A stretch of 64,000 nucleotides of DNA from Tragulus kanchil (Eukaryota > Chordata > Mammalia > Artiodactyla > Tragulidae). Position numbers and translations under genes: made by a program. The notes under the pieces are model-generated. The model had not been told where the DNA came from. It saw only the letters and a list, made by a program, of their open reading frames with translations, and ran no database searches. The stretch covers positions 21,035,471 to 21,099,470 of the forward strand of contig JAIOJX010000027.1 in assembly GCA_022376925.1 (NCBI GenBank). Direction: 5' to 3'. Shown piece by piece: positions 1 to 12,066 of this stretch; within the stretch, counting starts at the first letter, position 1; each line of letters starts with the position of its first letter.

Positions 1-119
1 TGGGGGGGAGCAGGGTCTGCCACGTGCCTGTCACGCAGACTTTAAACACCGCAGACCCCCGGCCCCATCGCAGGAGGGAGCTGGTGCTCCCCGCCAGCCA
101 CCAGGGAAGTCTCCCCACA

Positions 120-215
120 GCAGAGTTGTGATTAAACATGCAGCCTAATGAGTTGATTTTATTAGTTTGCAAACGCATGGAGAACTCGTTATCAAAATAA
201 ACATCAATCCCTCTC
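120..215. promoter_or_regulatory. A/T-rich island, possible conserved element
   Basis: A single A/T-rich stretch in GC-rich intron carries homeodomain-type cores (ATTAAA, TAATGAG, TTATTAG) and resembles no repeat I know. Possible intronic enhancer; conservation cannot be tested here. Confidence 0.3.
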
Positions 216-529
216 GCCCGGGCTGCAGCCTCTTCCAGCGGCGAAGCGGCTCCAGCAGCCGCAACCCAGCAGCACGGGGGCTCCAAGCGGGCCCCGGCGG
301 GGTCCCGCCCTCCCTCTCCCCGAGGCCCGTGCCGGGGTGGGGACAGAGGGGACGCCGAGGGCCGGGGTGCTGCTGCCGATGGTGGACCAGGGTGGGGTCT
401 GAAGTCTGACCTGGGCCAGGGCTCCCGCTCCCGCTGGACCTCGAGAGTAGGGATGTGGGAAGAGCTGGGGCCGGGAGGACTCGCAAGCCCAATAATAATC
501 AATCACAGCCGTCCTAGCAGCAGCAGGTC

Positions 530-640
530 TTACACACCAGGCTCTGCGCTCTGTGTTCTACTAGCCCCAGGGGAGGCGCTATGACCCCATTTGATGGATG
601 AAAACGCCGAGGCACACAGAGAGTCCTTTCTCCTGCTCGA
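530..640 (-). mobile_element. MIR SINE fragment
   Basis: The stretch reads as the reverse complement of the MIR 3' half: a degenerate CCATTTTACAGATG-like core (CCCCATTTGATGGATG) is followed by AAAACGCCGAGGCACACAGAGAG. Confidence 0.6.
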
Positions 641-1895
641 GGTCGCGCCAGGGACCAAGGAGCCTAAGCCAGGGCGATCCCACCATCCTGCCCCCAGGCT
701 CCGCCTCTGTGCCCTCCTCGCCCCCAGCCCCACATGGTCCCGCATGTGGCTTCCTGGCGGCATGGGAGAGTTTATTCAGGAGACGTTCTCCCGCGGAGTT
801 AAGTGAGGGCTGGCTTAAAAACAGCAAGGCTAGCTTTCCCTGAAAAAAGATCCCCATAATCCTGTGGCTGGGCAGGGGGCCGGGAGATGGACAAGCTGAC
901 CTCTGGAGGAACCCACTCCCCGCCCGCCCGGGCCCTCTCTGGCTCCAAGCCCATCTCCCTGGAGACGCCAGTGAGTCGCGGGTTTCCCTGCCCCTCCCCC
1001 TGGGCCCAGGCCCCCGGAGAGAGACGGTTCCAGGCTGGCGGAATTAGCCGTGAAGCCAGCGGGACAGGGACCATATTGTCACGCTCCGCGGTCCGTGTGC
1101 GCATTGGAAAAGGATGTTCTAATCCCATTTCATCCGCTTTCCGTGGCTGTCAGCTGTTTGGAGGCCTCTGGGAGGCAGGTTCGCGAGACCCGAGCGGCTG
1201 GCGGCCCCGCCCCCAAGGCCAGGCCCCTCCCCCGCGGGTCAGCGCTCGTCCATCCCTCACCCTGTCCTGGACCCCTTTGTTGGCTGGCCAACCCCCATCC
1301 AATGGCATCTGCGGCCTCGCTCCCTGCCAGCTGCCCACCTTCCCTTCTATTTTGGGCTCACAGCAGGCGGGGGCTGGGATGAGGCAGCCAAGCCCCCAGC
1401 AGAGAGGAGGGGGTACTGCGTGGAGGCCGGTGCCTCCCGATTCCACAGGGAAGGAATCCACTGAACTTGGGGATTTCCTGCAAGTGAGGTTAGACAACAG
1501 ATTTCTGAGAAGTGAAGGGACCTGAGCATCTTAACTAAATGCCTTCTTGCGCAGCACAGAGCTCAACTACTAAGTCACAAAAACCCCCTGCCCCCTGCCC
1601 TGGGGCACACGGGACCCAGAAGGAAAAGTCCAGGCCCACGGCCGGCCCCCACGCTGGCCTCGGCCCCTCCTCTCCGCCCCTCCCCTTTAAACGCCACTGC
1701 TTAGGCTCCCAAGCTGGCAAGGCATTTCCAGCCTCCAGGCCTTTCTCAGCCTCGGGTACTCTCGCACCCTCCTCTGCCAGCCTGACCCGACTTAACCAGT
1801 CAGCACAGGTCCAGAGGCCCCCAGAAAGCTCTCCCCTTCGCCAGGATGGACCCCGGGCCTGCTCTGTTCCCCGGAAAGACCTCAGGGTGCAATCT
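641..1895. other. Unique GC-rich intron sequence
   Basis: I see no repeat, RNA gene or splice-flanked coding segment here. 1060-1165 is somewhat more A/T-rich and contains a CAGCTG E-box. Confidence 0.5.
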
Positions 1896-2012
1896 CTCTT
1901 AGCAATACTAGAGTGGGTGGCCATGCCCTCCTCCAGGGGAGCTTCCCAACCCCAGGGATCCAACCCGCGTCCCCTGGACTGGCTGGAGGGCTCCTCACCG
2001 CCAGTACCACCT
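1896..2012 (-). mobile_element. Bov-tA/Bov-A SINE fragment
   Basis: Reverse-strand SINE body: the GAGTGGGTGGCCATGCCCTC segment, then CCAGGGATCCAACCCGCGTC, the complement of the tRNA-like B-box region. Both ends are eroded. Confidence 0.8.
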
Positions 2013-2119
2013 GTGGAGCCCCCTTTCTTAGCGTGTGATGTGAACACGCTGTCTGGGTGCGTCTGGTCTCCCCCGGCCAAGTCTGCGCGTCGAGGCTGCA
2101 GCTGAGCTCAGAAGCCACC

Positions 2120-4169
2120 CAGCCCAGAGGCGGCATCGTGCCAAGGCAGCTCCCAGAGGCCCTGCTCGGTGTCTGAACCTGGCGGCCCAGAGCGGACGCC
2201 CCCTGAGTACCGGCCGCCTCCACGGCCATCACGCTCGTCTCTGTCATTTTTATTTCCCAGCGCCCAGCTCCGCGCCGGGCACACCAGGAGTGCGTGCTTC
2301 ACACACGCGAAAACAAGTGACTCGCCCGTACGAGGTCCTGTTCAGGGTCTCAGAAAAGCCACCGCGCGAAGACGGCCTGAACGTTCTGCTCTGAGCACTC
2401 TCGGGGGTCAAGGCCGACGCAGAGGCCCCGAGGGAAAGGAGCTTGCTGGAGGCCCCCCCACCGGGCTCTGGCTGAGCTGAGCCTGGAAGCAGCGCCCCGC
2501 GGACGCACTGCCCGTGGCCCGAGGCCCCTCGGTGGGCCAGAGCGCAGGCCGAGCCGGGGGTCGCTCCAGCACCCGCTCTCCGCGTCAAGCCGGGAGGGCG
2601 CCGGCTCAGGGGCCACGGCAGACCCGCGGCCTGCACTGCCCAGCAAAGGAAGAGAAGCACGGCTCCCCACCTCTGCCTCTCTCCATCCGCAGGCTCATTC
2701 CCACCACCCCCGGGACCCCAGGGCCGGAAGGGTCACTGCAGGGATTGGTCTAGAACACGGCTTCAGGGCCGAGGATGCCCGGCACGGGGCCTGGGAAGAC
2801 AGGGCGGAGGGCGAGACGGTCGGCAGCCCTTCGGAGGCTGTTTCAGAGCCACGGCACATGAAACAAGCACACACGTGTGTGCACAAACACACATACATGG
2901 ACGGTCCTACACACACACACTCCCCTTCCCGGCATCCCAGCCGGCGAGGCTGCAGAGCCAGGATCCAGCCCAGTGTGCGGAAACAGAGCCACCCTCAGGA
3001 TGCCCTGGAGGGACCAGAAGGCCACTCCTTTGCAAATGGCCGTTCTTCTGGTTACAGCGGCGGCCCTGGGCTCCCAGCCTCCCGGGCCCGTCCTCTCCCA
3101 GGCAGCTCCTCCTGTCCTGAGCTGGACCAACGCCTCCGCCCAGCCCAGAGGCGGCATCGTGCCAAGGCAGCTCCCAGAGGCCCTGCTCGGTGTCTGAACC
3201 TGGCGGCCCAGAGCGGACGCCCCCTGAGTACCGGCCGCCTCCACGGCCATCACGCTCGTCTCTGTCATTTTTATTTCCCAGCGCCCAGCTCCGCGCCGGG
3301 CACACCAGGAGTGCGTGCTTCACACACGCGAAAACAAGTGACTCGCCCGTACGAGGTCCTGTTCAGGGTCTCAGAAAAGCCACCGCGCAAAGACGGCCTG
3401 AACGTTCTGCTCTGAGCACTCTCGGGGGTCAAGGCCGACGCAGAGGCCCCGAGGGAAAGGAGCTTGCTGGAGGCCCCCCCACCGGGCTCTGGCTGAGCTG
3501 AGCCTGGAAGCAGCGCCCCGCGGACGCACTGCCCGTGGCCCGAGGCCCCTCGGCGGGCCAGAGCGCAGGCCGAGCCGGGGGTCGCTCCAGCACCCGCTCT
3601 CCGCGTCAAGCCGGGAGGGCGCCGGCTCAGGGGCCACGGCAGACCCGCGGCCTGCACTGCCCAGCAAAGGAAGAGAAGCACGGCTCCCCACCTCTGCCTC
3701 TCTCCATCCGCAGGCTCATTCCCACCACCCCCGGGACCCCAGGGCCGGAAGGGTCACTGCAGGGATTGGTCTAGAACACGGCTTCAGGGCCGAGGATGCC
3801 CGGCACGGGGCCTGGGAAGACAGGGCGGAGGGCGAGACGGTCGGCAGCCCTTCGGAGGCTGTTTCAGAGCCACGGCACATGAAACAAGCACACACGTGTG
3901 TGCACAAACACACATACATGGACGGTCCTACACACACACACTCCCCTTCCCGGCATCCCAGCCGGCGAGGCTGCAGAGCCAGGATCCAGCCCAGTGTGCG
4001 GAAACAGAGCCACCCCTCAGGATGCCCTGGAGGGACCAGAAGGCCACTCCTTTGCAAATGGCCGTTCTTCTGGTTACAGCGAAAGCGGCCCTGGGCTCCC
4101 CAGCCCTCCCGGGGCCCCGTCCTCTCCCAGGCAGCTCCTCCTGTCCTGAGCTGGACCAACGCCTCCGCC
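2120..4169 (+). repeat. Tandem duplication 1 (period 1021)
   Basis: 2120-3140 is repeated at 3141-4169. The interior is nearly identical, with single changes such as G/A near 2367/3388 and T/C near 2533/3554. Copy-length differences lie toward the end, where 3060-3120 and 4080-4145 differ by several small indels. Content is unique intron with a short CA-rich stretch. Interpreted as an unmerged contig overlap. Confidence 0.9.
2868..2930. repeat. Imperfect CA/TG microsatellite
   Basis: Short alternating CA and GT runs, including ACACACACACAC; repeated at 3889-3951 by duplication 1. Confidence 0.6.
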
Positions 4170-6361
4170 CCGGCCCAGAGCCCCGCCAGGCCCAGGTCTG
4201 AGCAGCTCGGGCAGGCGCGCCCAGGACGGGGCGCACAAGGCGGCTGGCCACCATGTTCACTCCACTCGGGCAGGCCGGCTGCTCCCTTCGGGCCACCGCC
4301 TGGGACGTGTCACTCGGCGTGTGGATCGGCCTGTCTGGTTTCATCTCGGGGCCGGACTGCCAGGCGGCAGCGGACGCTTCTTCCGGAGCGGCGGAGCCTG
4401 TGTCCCGGGTGTCGGGGGCTGAGCACAACACTCGGTCCAGGACGGGTATGAAAGAAGGAAGACGAGCAACGAGCTGGCCTGCAGCACGGCCACTTTCCCC
4501 AGAAACAGGACGCGCTGCACGGCAGACCTCAGCCCAGGACTGCAGAAGCTGCCTGAGAGATGCAGGCGGGGGCGGGGCGCTGGGTTCCTCCCAGGTCGCG
4601 GCTGCCGGTGCAGTGCTGGGCGAGGTCAGACGCCAGGGCTCCAGGCAGAGCGGCCCCTTCTCAAGCGGGGACAGCTGAGCACGGACGGGGGACGGGGGGT
4701 GGCGAGAAGAGTGACGAGAAAGGAGGAAGGCTGGGTGGAAGGCGAGGGCTGCCACAGGCCCCCAGCGCCCAGGAGGCCTGGATGAACAGCTACCGGAGGA
4801 GGGAGGAAAGGCAGACGAGCCAGGGCGGGGAACCCACTTGCGGGTGGGGGGCTGGTGGGTGAGGAGCCGGCCTCGACCCACGAAGCAGGCCAGGGCTCAC
4901 GGGGAGGGGGCCGGGGGCCTCCTAACACCCCAAGAAGAGGCCACCTCACCTTTCCAGTTCAAGACTCGGACGACCTGTCCTCGGCAACCCTCTGGCCATG
5001 CCTCCTCTCGGGAGAATTCTCAGAGGGAAAGTCACCCCGTGTCTCTTGTTCTGCACGCGGTATAGCAGATGCCGAGACTCCGCCCCGTCCGCCCTTTGCT
5101 GGCCCCTGGCGCTGGCTTCCCGCGTAGTACCCTGGCGATGGCCGGTGCGGCCCGGAGGCCTCGTCCACGCGGCTGCAGGGGTCTATGCCCTGGAGGGACC
5201 AGAAGGCCACTCCTTTGCAAATGGCCGTTCTTCTGGTTACAGCGGCCCTGGGCTCCCAGCCTCCGGCCGTCCTCTCCCAGGCAGCTCCTCCTGTCCTGAG
5301 CTGGACCAACGCCTCCGCCCCGGCCCAGAGCCCCGCCAGGCCCAGGTCTGAGCAGCTCGGGCAGGCGCGCCCAGGACGGGGCGCACAAGGCGGCTGGCCA
5401 CCATGTTCACTCCACTCGGGCAGGCCGGCTGCTCCCTTCGGGCCACCGCCTGGGACGTGTCACTCGGCGTGTGGATCGGCCTGTCTGGTTTCATCTCGGG
5501 GCCGGACTGCCAGGCGGCAGCGGACGCTTCTTCCGGAGCGGCGGAGCCTGTGTCCCGGGTGTCGGGGGCTGAGCACAACACTCGGTCCAGGACGGGTATG
5601 AAAGAAGGAAGACGAGCAACGAGCTGGCCTGCAGCACGGCCACTTTCCCCAGAAACAGGACGCGCTGCACGGCAGACCTCAGCCCAGGACTGCAGAAGCT
5701 GCCTGAGAGATGCAGGCGGGGGCGGGGCGCTGGGTTCCTCCCAGGTCGCGGCTGCCGGTGCAGTGCTGGGCGAGGTCAGACGCCAGGGCTCCAGGCAGAG
5801 CGGCCCCTTCTCAAGCGGGGACAGCTGAGCACGGACGGGGGACGGGGGGTGGCGAGAAGAGTGACGAGAAAGGAGGAAGGCTGGGTGGAAGGCGAGGGCT
5901 GCCACAGGCCCCCAGCGCCCAGGAGGCCTGGATGAACAGCTACCGGAGGAGGGAGGAAAGGCAGACGAGCCAGGGCGGGGAACCCACTTGCGGGTGGGGG
6001 GCTGGTGGGTGAGGAGCCGGCCTCGACCCACGAAGCAGGCCAGGGCTCACGGGGAGGGGGCCGGGGGCCTCCTAACACCCCAAGAAGAGGCCACCTCACC
6101 TTTCCAGTTCAAGACTCGGACGGCCTGTCCTCGGCAACCCTCTGGCCATGCCTCCTCTCGGGAGAATTCTCAGAGGGAAAGTCACCCCGTGTCTCTTGTT
6201 CTGCACGCGGTATAGCAGATGAACCCGGAGACTCCCGCCCCGTCCGCCCTTTGCTGGCCCCTGGCGCTGGCTTCAGATGCCAAGCAGCCTGGGGAGGGAG
6301 GTGGCCGGCGCCGTGGCGATGGCCGGTGCGGCCCGGAGGCCTCGTCCACGCGGCTGCAGGG
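4022..6361 (+). repeat. Tandem duplication 2 (period about 1150-1180)
   Basis: 4022-5180 is repeated at 5185-6361. The first 150 bases also match 3000-3140, so that piece is present three times. Copy 2 lacks bases near 5245-5275. Copy 1 lacks about 25 bases near 5120-5145 that are present at 6273-6312. Both losses flank the 5180/5185 junction, as expected for low-quality contig ends. Confidence 0.9.
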
Positions 6362-6477
6362 GGCTCTCCCGGCCCGGCCCACCCGGCAGCGTCTCCAGGG
6401 GCCGTGCAGCTTCAGAGAGAGGGCCCTGCTGTCCGCGCGGCTCTCCCGAACGGCCCCCTCGCCAGTATAACCCCTCT

Positions 6478-6600
6478 CCCGGTGAATTATCTGGCTCTTC
6501 TGAAATCATAAATAATTAGTGAGTCCGGCCAATGCCACTTAACGGTTTGCGTTTTCAAAGCACTTTACAGCCCATTAACTAAAGAATTCTCGAGGCATCT
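6478..6600. promoter_or_regulatory. A/T-rich island with TAATTA, possible conserved element
   Basis: GTGAATTATC, CATAAATAATTAGTGAG and a CCAAT-like GGCCAATGCC lie together in otherwise GC-rich intron, directly right of duplication 2. The latter part (CAAAGCACTTTACAG) could be MIR-derived. Confidence 0.35.
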
Positions 6601-6899
6601 CCAGGAGAGAAGAAGAAATCCTGAGACGGTTGAAAAGGCCTCTATAAGTCATCCTCTCCAACTCCCTGCCTCTGGGCAGGACTGAACCAAGGAAGACACA
6701 AAACTACCAGCAACTCCCCTTCTAAGAAGACACCGAGATGGAAATACCCACGACAGAACAGGACAAAGGAAAACAAGTCCTAACCAGGGCACGCTGCTCT
6801 CGGGTGATGAATTCACCACCGGACGGAGCCCCGCCCGCCAGCAGGCCGGGGAGGCCTCGCGGAATGCGGTGGGTCAGCGGGGAAGGCCGGCCGAGGAAC

Positions 6900-7050
6900 A
6901 GAGTGGGGGTTCATTTAATCCAAGGCAAACCGAGAGACCTTGATCCAATAAGCAGGTTTCTTCACCGGCAAGAAGGGAAAATGGTAATTTTCTAAGCCAG
7001 ACCCATTCATTAGCCTGCAAATGATACCATTTGGATCCTTAGGAATGCCC
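6900..7050. promoter_or_regulatory. Possible conserved intronic enhancer
   Basis: Repeat-free, A/T-balanced sequence with GGTAATTTTC, CATTCATTAG, TGCAAATGA (octamer-like) and CCATTTGG (E-box-like) in 60 bases. The motif cluster suggests a developmental enhancer. This is inference only. Confidence 0.35.
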
Positions 7051-7344
7051 TCCGCATCAGCCCCCTACCTGGGCCCGGCCACGTCTCAAGTCCTGCTTCT
7101 GGCTCGGGGTGTAAGCGGCCGTTCATGCCAATTCGCCTCTCCCTGTGGAAAGGGAGGGCTCCATACCGTGTTGATTCTTCTATCATCTGCCTAAACAGGA
7201 CCCTCCTGGGGGTGGGGTGGGCCGCAGTAGGTCAACCCCACGAGGAGGGGAGCAGAGGCAGAAGGAAGCATCACCTCTCCACCTCTGCGCGCCACGACCG
7301 CTGACGTTTTCGGTGAGGAGCTACTGGAAGCCTACTGTGCGCCC

Positions 7345-7556
7345 GGGCTTCCCTGGTGGCTCAGTGGGAAAGCATCCGCCTGCCAGTGCAGGAGACGCAG
7401 GAGACGGGGCTCGATCCCTGGCTCAGGAAGATCCCCTGGAGGGGGAAATGGCAACCCGCTCCTGCGTTCTTGCCTGGGGAATCCCAGGGACAGGGGAGCC
7501 TGGGGGGCTACAGCCCCTGGGGTTGCAGAGAGTCAGGCACGACTGAGTGACGGAGC
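7345..7556 (+). mobile_element. Bov-tA SINE
   Basis: Begins GGGCTTCCCTGGTGGCTCAG, carries the tRNA-like box with a short internal repeat of CAGGAGACG, and ends with the BovB-derived GCACGACTGAGTGACGGAGC. Confidence 0.93.
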
Positions 7557-7904
7557 GTGTACACACCACGCGCCCAGCGCAGGGCCGACAAGCAGGGGGC
7601 GGGAAGCGAGAGCATCCTTCATCTCCGTGCAGGGGCACCCGTCTCTGGAATCTACTGGGCGCGTCAAACCCCCGACACAGCCACTGAGAGCCCAGAACAC
7701 CACCGGACGGAAAGCACCCCACCCCATCCTCACGGTTCAGGGGGACGTGGGCCAAGCAAGAAGTCTTCTGCGGGGAAGGCACCTGGGCAGGTACCTTCCC
7801 ATCTCCTCACCTCTGCCGTCCTCACTGAGAGCGTTCTCAGCCACAGCCCAGGAAGGCCGTGGCCGGAGGAAGCGGAGAGTCAGGAGGGAAGATTCTGCTT
7901 CTGG

Positions 7905-8243
7905 CCCTGTCCAGCCCTGTCCAACTCCTGGACAGCAAGGGGACCAAACCAGCCCCTCCTCGAGGAGACCAACCCTGAACACCGACGCACCGACGCTGAA
8001 GTGGAGGTCCAGTGCTTCGGCCACTGATGGGAGGCGCCGGCTCACTGGGAAAGACCCCGATGCTGGCAAAGACGGAGGGCGGGAGGGGAGGGCGGCGGAG
8101 GACGCGAGGGGTGGATGGCAGCACCAGCTCAATGGAGGTGAGTGTGAGCAAACCTCCGGAGACGGTGGCGGACAGAGAAGCCTGGCACGCTGCCGGCCAC
8201 GGGGTTACCAAGAGCTGGACACGACTTAGCGACGGAACAACAA
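7905..8243 (+). mobile_element. BovB (RTE) LINE 3' end, diverged
   Basis: Matches the 3' end of the BovB reverse-transcriptase frame: segments equivalent to GATGGCAGCACCAGCTCAAT, GAAGCCTGGCACGCTG and GGACACGACTTAGCGACGG. Heavily mutated and not coding. Confidence 0.75.
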
Positions 8244-8410
8244 GGGGCCAGAGCAGCTCCATGGCCAAGCCAGACAGAGAGCCACTGCCCGGAGGCGCTG
8301 CGGGGGGGACCCAAGGCAGCCGGTTCCAGAGAGGACTTGACGCTCAGGGCGCGAGACGAGCTTCCTGTTTCACATGGCTCCCCGCCCAGCATTCTGTGGT
8401 TTCGCTGTTG

Positions 8411-8812
8411 CTATTTTACTTTTATGCTAAAATTTTATTGAAGTTTAACGAACTTACAATGGTGTGTCTAATTTCTGCTGTATAGCAAAGTGATTGTTAC
8501 CTACATGCATAGGGACCTTGTTTATCCATTCTCTGCAGGTATAATAGTTTGCATTTGCTAATCTCAAACTCTTAATCCTGCTTTCCCCCATGGCAACCAC
8601 AAGTCTGTTTTTCATGCCTGCAAATCTGTTTCTGTCTTGCAGATACGTTCATTTGCATCATGGTTTAGACTCTACCTGGAAGGGACCTCATGCGGTATTT
8701 GCCGTTCTCTTTCTGACTTACTGCATTCAGTGTGGTCATCTCATGCTGCTGTGGAAGGCATGGCTTCATTCTTTTTAACAGCCAAGCAATATTCCATGGT
8801 GTGTACACCCAC
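8411..8812 (-). mobile_element. L1 LINE 3' end (antisense)
   Basis: Reads as the complement of the ruminant L1 3' UTR: TTTTATTGAAGTTTAACGAA, GTTTATCCATTCTCTG, GGCAACCACAAGTCTGTTTT and GCAATATTCCATGGTGTG occur in consensus order. Confidence 0.88.
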
Positions 8813-9743
8813 ATACGACTCACACCAATCACAACGCCCAGGGCACATGCCAAAGGCACGCCACATACAAACAGCCGGGACGACATGAACTGCTCCCAAG
8901 AAGAAAGACGAGCCACGGGGAGCGGCCCTGAGGCGAAGACGCTGCAGTTGGCTGACCCTGATCGTGAGGTTCTCAGAACTCCACTCAGTGAGACAGACAG
9001 CAGCGCATTCCTGATGAAGGAAAAGACGGCGCATCTTGAGCGCGAGAAGCAGCACTCATCTTCCATGAAGCCACGTGGAAAGTTTAAAACTGAAAACTGA
9101 AGTATATTAAATTTTCAAATTCAGTGGTTGCGCTTAACAGCAGAATGGAAAAAACACAGGAAATAGTGAAGTTGAAAATACAACTGTAGAGACTGTTTAA
9201 CCTGAGGAACAGAGAGAAAAACGAACTTTAAGATCAAAAAGCGGTCCGGGCAGGGAGGGAGTCACAGATGGAGCCTTGGCCACAGAGGGGGCTCGGTCGT
9301 CAGCGGGTCCACGCCCCGGCATCCCAGCCCCTCGCAGCCCGACGCGCGGCCCCCTCCTGCCCGGGGCTCCGGCTGGGCGGCTCCCCGCCCTTCCCTGGGA
9401 GTTGATGGAGCCACGCGTTGGGGGAATCACACTTAAATAAGTGATGAGTTCTCACCGCGCACTCCTGTGCGTGTCCCCTGGAGAATTTTCCGTTTTGTTT
9501 ATTTAAAGGGGTGATTCCCTTTCATGTTCCTGAATCAAGCATGGCACCGCAGACAGACCATTAACCAAGCAGGCCCTCTGGGCTGTTTTTCCAGGAGAAG
9601 GATTTGGGGGTGGGGGCACGGACACAGCTCAGGCCCCTCCTCCTCCCTGGCGGAGACGGGGCTGAGCTGGGAGGAGGGCTGTCCTCAGCCTGCAGGATGG
9701 GGACTCAAGAGGCCACTTCCAGGCAACCACCGGCTCTCCCCAG

Positions 9744-9942
9744 GGCCTCCCAGGTGGCCAGCGATAAAGAATCCACCTGCCAACGCAGGAGACACGGGTT
9801 CGATCCCTGGCTCGGGAAGATCCCCTGGAGGAGGGCATGGCCACCCACTCGTGTCCTCGCCTGGAGAATCCCACGGACAGAGGAGCCCGGTGGGCCACCG
9901 CCCCGGGGTCACGACAGAGTCACTGACGACACAACAACAACC
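9744..9942 (+). mobile_element. Bov-tA SINE
   Basis: Complete-looking element: AAGAATCCACCTGCCAACGC, GGTTCGATCCCTGGCTCGGG and GGAGAATCCCACGGACAG, then an ACAACAACAA-type tail. The head is mutated (CCAGGTGGCCAGCG). Confidence 0.9.
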
Positions 9943-10881
9943 AGCTCCTCCAGACTCACTCTGTGAAAGCTGACGCCACCAAGAGCACAAGGTGTAGGCC
10001 GGGGGCCTCTGCCCTCGAAACATGCATCTGAAGATAGCAACAGCGGCAGAGGAACTCCGGCGTCTCTCAGACTTGAACGGACACGCGCAGCACCTCAGGA
10101 TCTTAAAACGCGCGCTCTGATGCGGCCCCTGTGGGCCGGCCTGAGAGGCTGCATTTCCAGCAAATCCGAGGGGTGCTGAAGCCTCTGTCTCAGGCGCTCC
10201 CAGTTGGTGCATCCCGAGGCCCTGCGTTGCCCTGGCTGAACCTGGGAAGGCGTAACCACAGCAACGGTTGCGCTTAACAGCAGAATGGAAAACACAGGAA
10301 ATAGTGAAGTTGAAAATACAACTGTAGAGACTGTTTAACCTGAGGAACAGAGAGAAAAACGAACTTTAAGATCAAAAAGCGGTCCGGGCAGGGAGGGAGT
10401 CACAGATGGAGCCTTGGCCACAGAGGGGGCTCGGTCGTCAGCGGGTCCACGCCCCGGCATCCCAGCCCCTCGCAGCCCGACGCGCGGCCCCCTCCTGCCC
10501 GGGGCTCCGGCTGGGCGGCTCCCCGCCCTTCCCTGGGAGTTGATGGAGCCACGCGTTGGGGGAATCACACTTAAATAAGTGATGAGTTCTCACCGCGCAC
10601 TCCTGTGCGTGTCCCCTGGAGAATTTTCCGTTTTGTTTATTTAAAGGGGTGATTCCCTTTCATGTTCCTGAATCAAGCATGGCACCGCAGACAGACCATT
10701 AACCAAGCAGGCCCTCTGGGCTGTTTTTCCAGGAGAAGGATTTGGGGGTGGGGGCACGGACACAGCTCAGGCCCCTCCTCCTCCCTGGCGGAGCCGGGGC
10801 TGAGCTGGGAGGAGGGCTGTCCTCAGCCTGCAGGATGGGGACTCAAGAGGCCACTTCCAGGCAACCACCGGCTCTCCCCAG

Positions 10882-11080
10882 GGCCTCCCAGGTGGCCAGC
10901 GATAAAGAATCCACCTGCCAACGCAGGAGACACGGGTTCGATCCCTGGCTCGGGAAGATCCCCTGGAGGAGGGCATGGCCACCCACTCGTGTCCTCGCCT
11001 GGAGAATCCCACGGACAGAGGAGCCCGGTGGGCCACCGCCCCGGGGTCACGACAGAGTCACTGACGACACAACAACAACC
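10882..11080 (+). mobile_element. Bov-tA SINE (false second copy)
   Basis: Copy of the 9744-9942 element created by duplication 3; no differences seen inside it. Confidence 0.88.
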
Positions 11081-11439
11081 AGCTCCTCCAGACTCACTCT
11101 GTGAAAGCTGACGCCACCAAGAGCACAAGGTGTAGGCCGGGGGCCTCTGCCCTCGAAACATGCATCTGAAGATAGCAACAGCGGCAGAGGAACTCCGGCG
11201 TCTCTCAGACTTGAACGGACACGCGCAGCACCTCAGGATCTTAAAACGCGCGCTCTGATGCGGCCCCTGTGGGCCGGCCTGAGAGGCTGCATTTCCAGCA
11301 AATCCGAGGGGTGCTGAAGCCTCTGTCTCAGGCGCTCCCAGTTGGTGCATCCCGAGGCCCTGCGTTGCCCTGGCTGAACCTGGGAAGGGCGTAACCACAG
11401 CAACGGTGGCCGTGGTACTGCTGTGACTCGTCGCCGGTA

Positions 11440-11705
11440 TTTCCTGAGCATCTACTATGCGCCGGGCACCAGGCCACCACCGACGACAGGATCTATCCAC
11501 TGCTACAGAAGGATCTTCTTGACGTCCCTCAAAGAGCCAGCCGACCACAGGGAAGGAGGAAACCGGATACCAGAGGATCAGCATTTTCCAAGCAAGATAT
11601 GCTGCTGCCCCATTTTATAGATGGGGTAACTGAGGCGGGGAGCGTATCTTACTGAGGTCTTAGCAAGCAGGAGGGCCAGGATTCCGGCCGAGGCATGCCC
11701 TGGCC
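11440..11705 (-). mobile_element. MIR SINE
   Basis: Reverse MIR signature: GAGCATCTACTATGCGCCGG at the left, CCCCATTTTATAGATGGGGT with AACTGAGGC to the right. The middle is diverged. Confidence 0.6.
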
Positions 11706-12066
11706 TTGAAGACAGAGGCATTTTGTGCACCACTTCTCACAGGGTAAGCAGACAGGGCCGTGCATTCCAGACAGGACCCAACAAGCCAGCCCCGGAGACA
11801 CAGCGTGGAATTCCAACCCTTCCCCTCCATCCTCCCGCCCATAGCGATGCAGACAATTCACCAGACGAAACTGGTGAGCTTCACGGAGCGGCTTCCAGGC
11901 TGGCTCACTGTCCTGCCTCCTCTTGTGTTACCCCCAGGGCCTGAGACAAGAGAACTCCCTGACTTCTCAGCCCAGGGAGAGGCCGTGGGTGCCCAGGGAG
12001 CCGGCGGGAGGAAAACAGGACCTGAGATGGCTGACCTCTCTGCGTTTCTAGACCAGGAAACAGAGG

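Larger units (their letters stand above)
9126..11407 (+). repeat. Tandem duplication 3 (period 1138)
   Basis: 9126-10265 is repeated at 10266-11407, including a whole Bov-tA SINE. Copies differ by an A-run length near the start of copy 2, one internal A/C change (9656/10794) and one missing G at the end of copy 1. Confidence 0.92.

Noticed and set aside
9744..9942. tRNA genes suggested by GGTTCGATCCC boxes here and at many other sites.
   Set aside because: These are the tRNA-derived heads of Bov-tA and CHR SINEs. They lack an intact cloverleaf and sit in SINE bodies.
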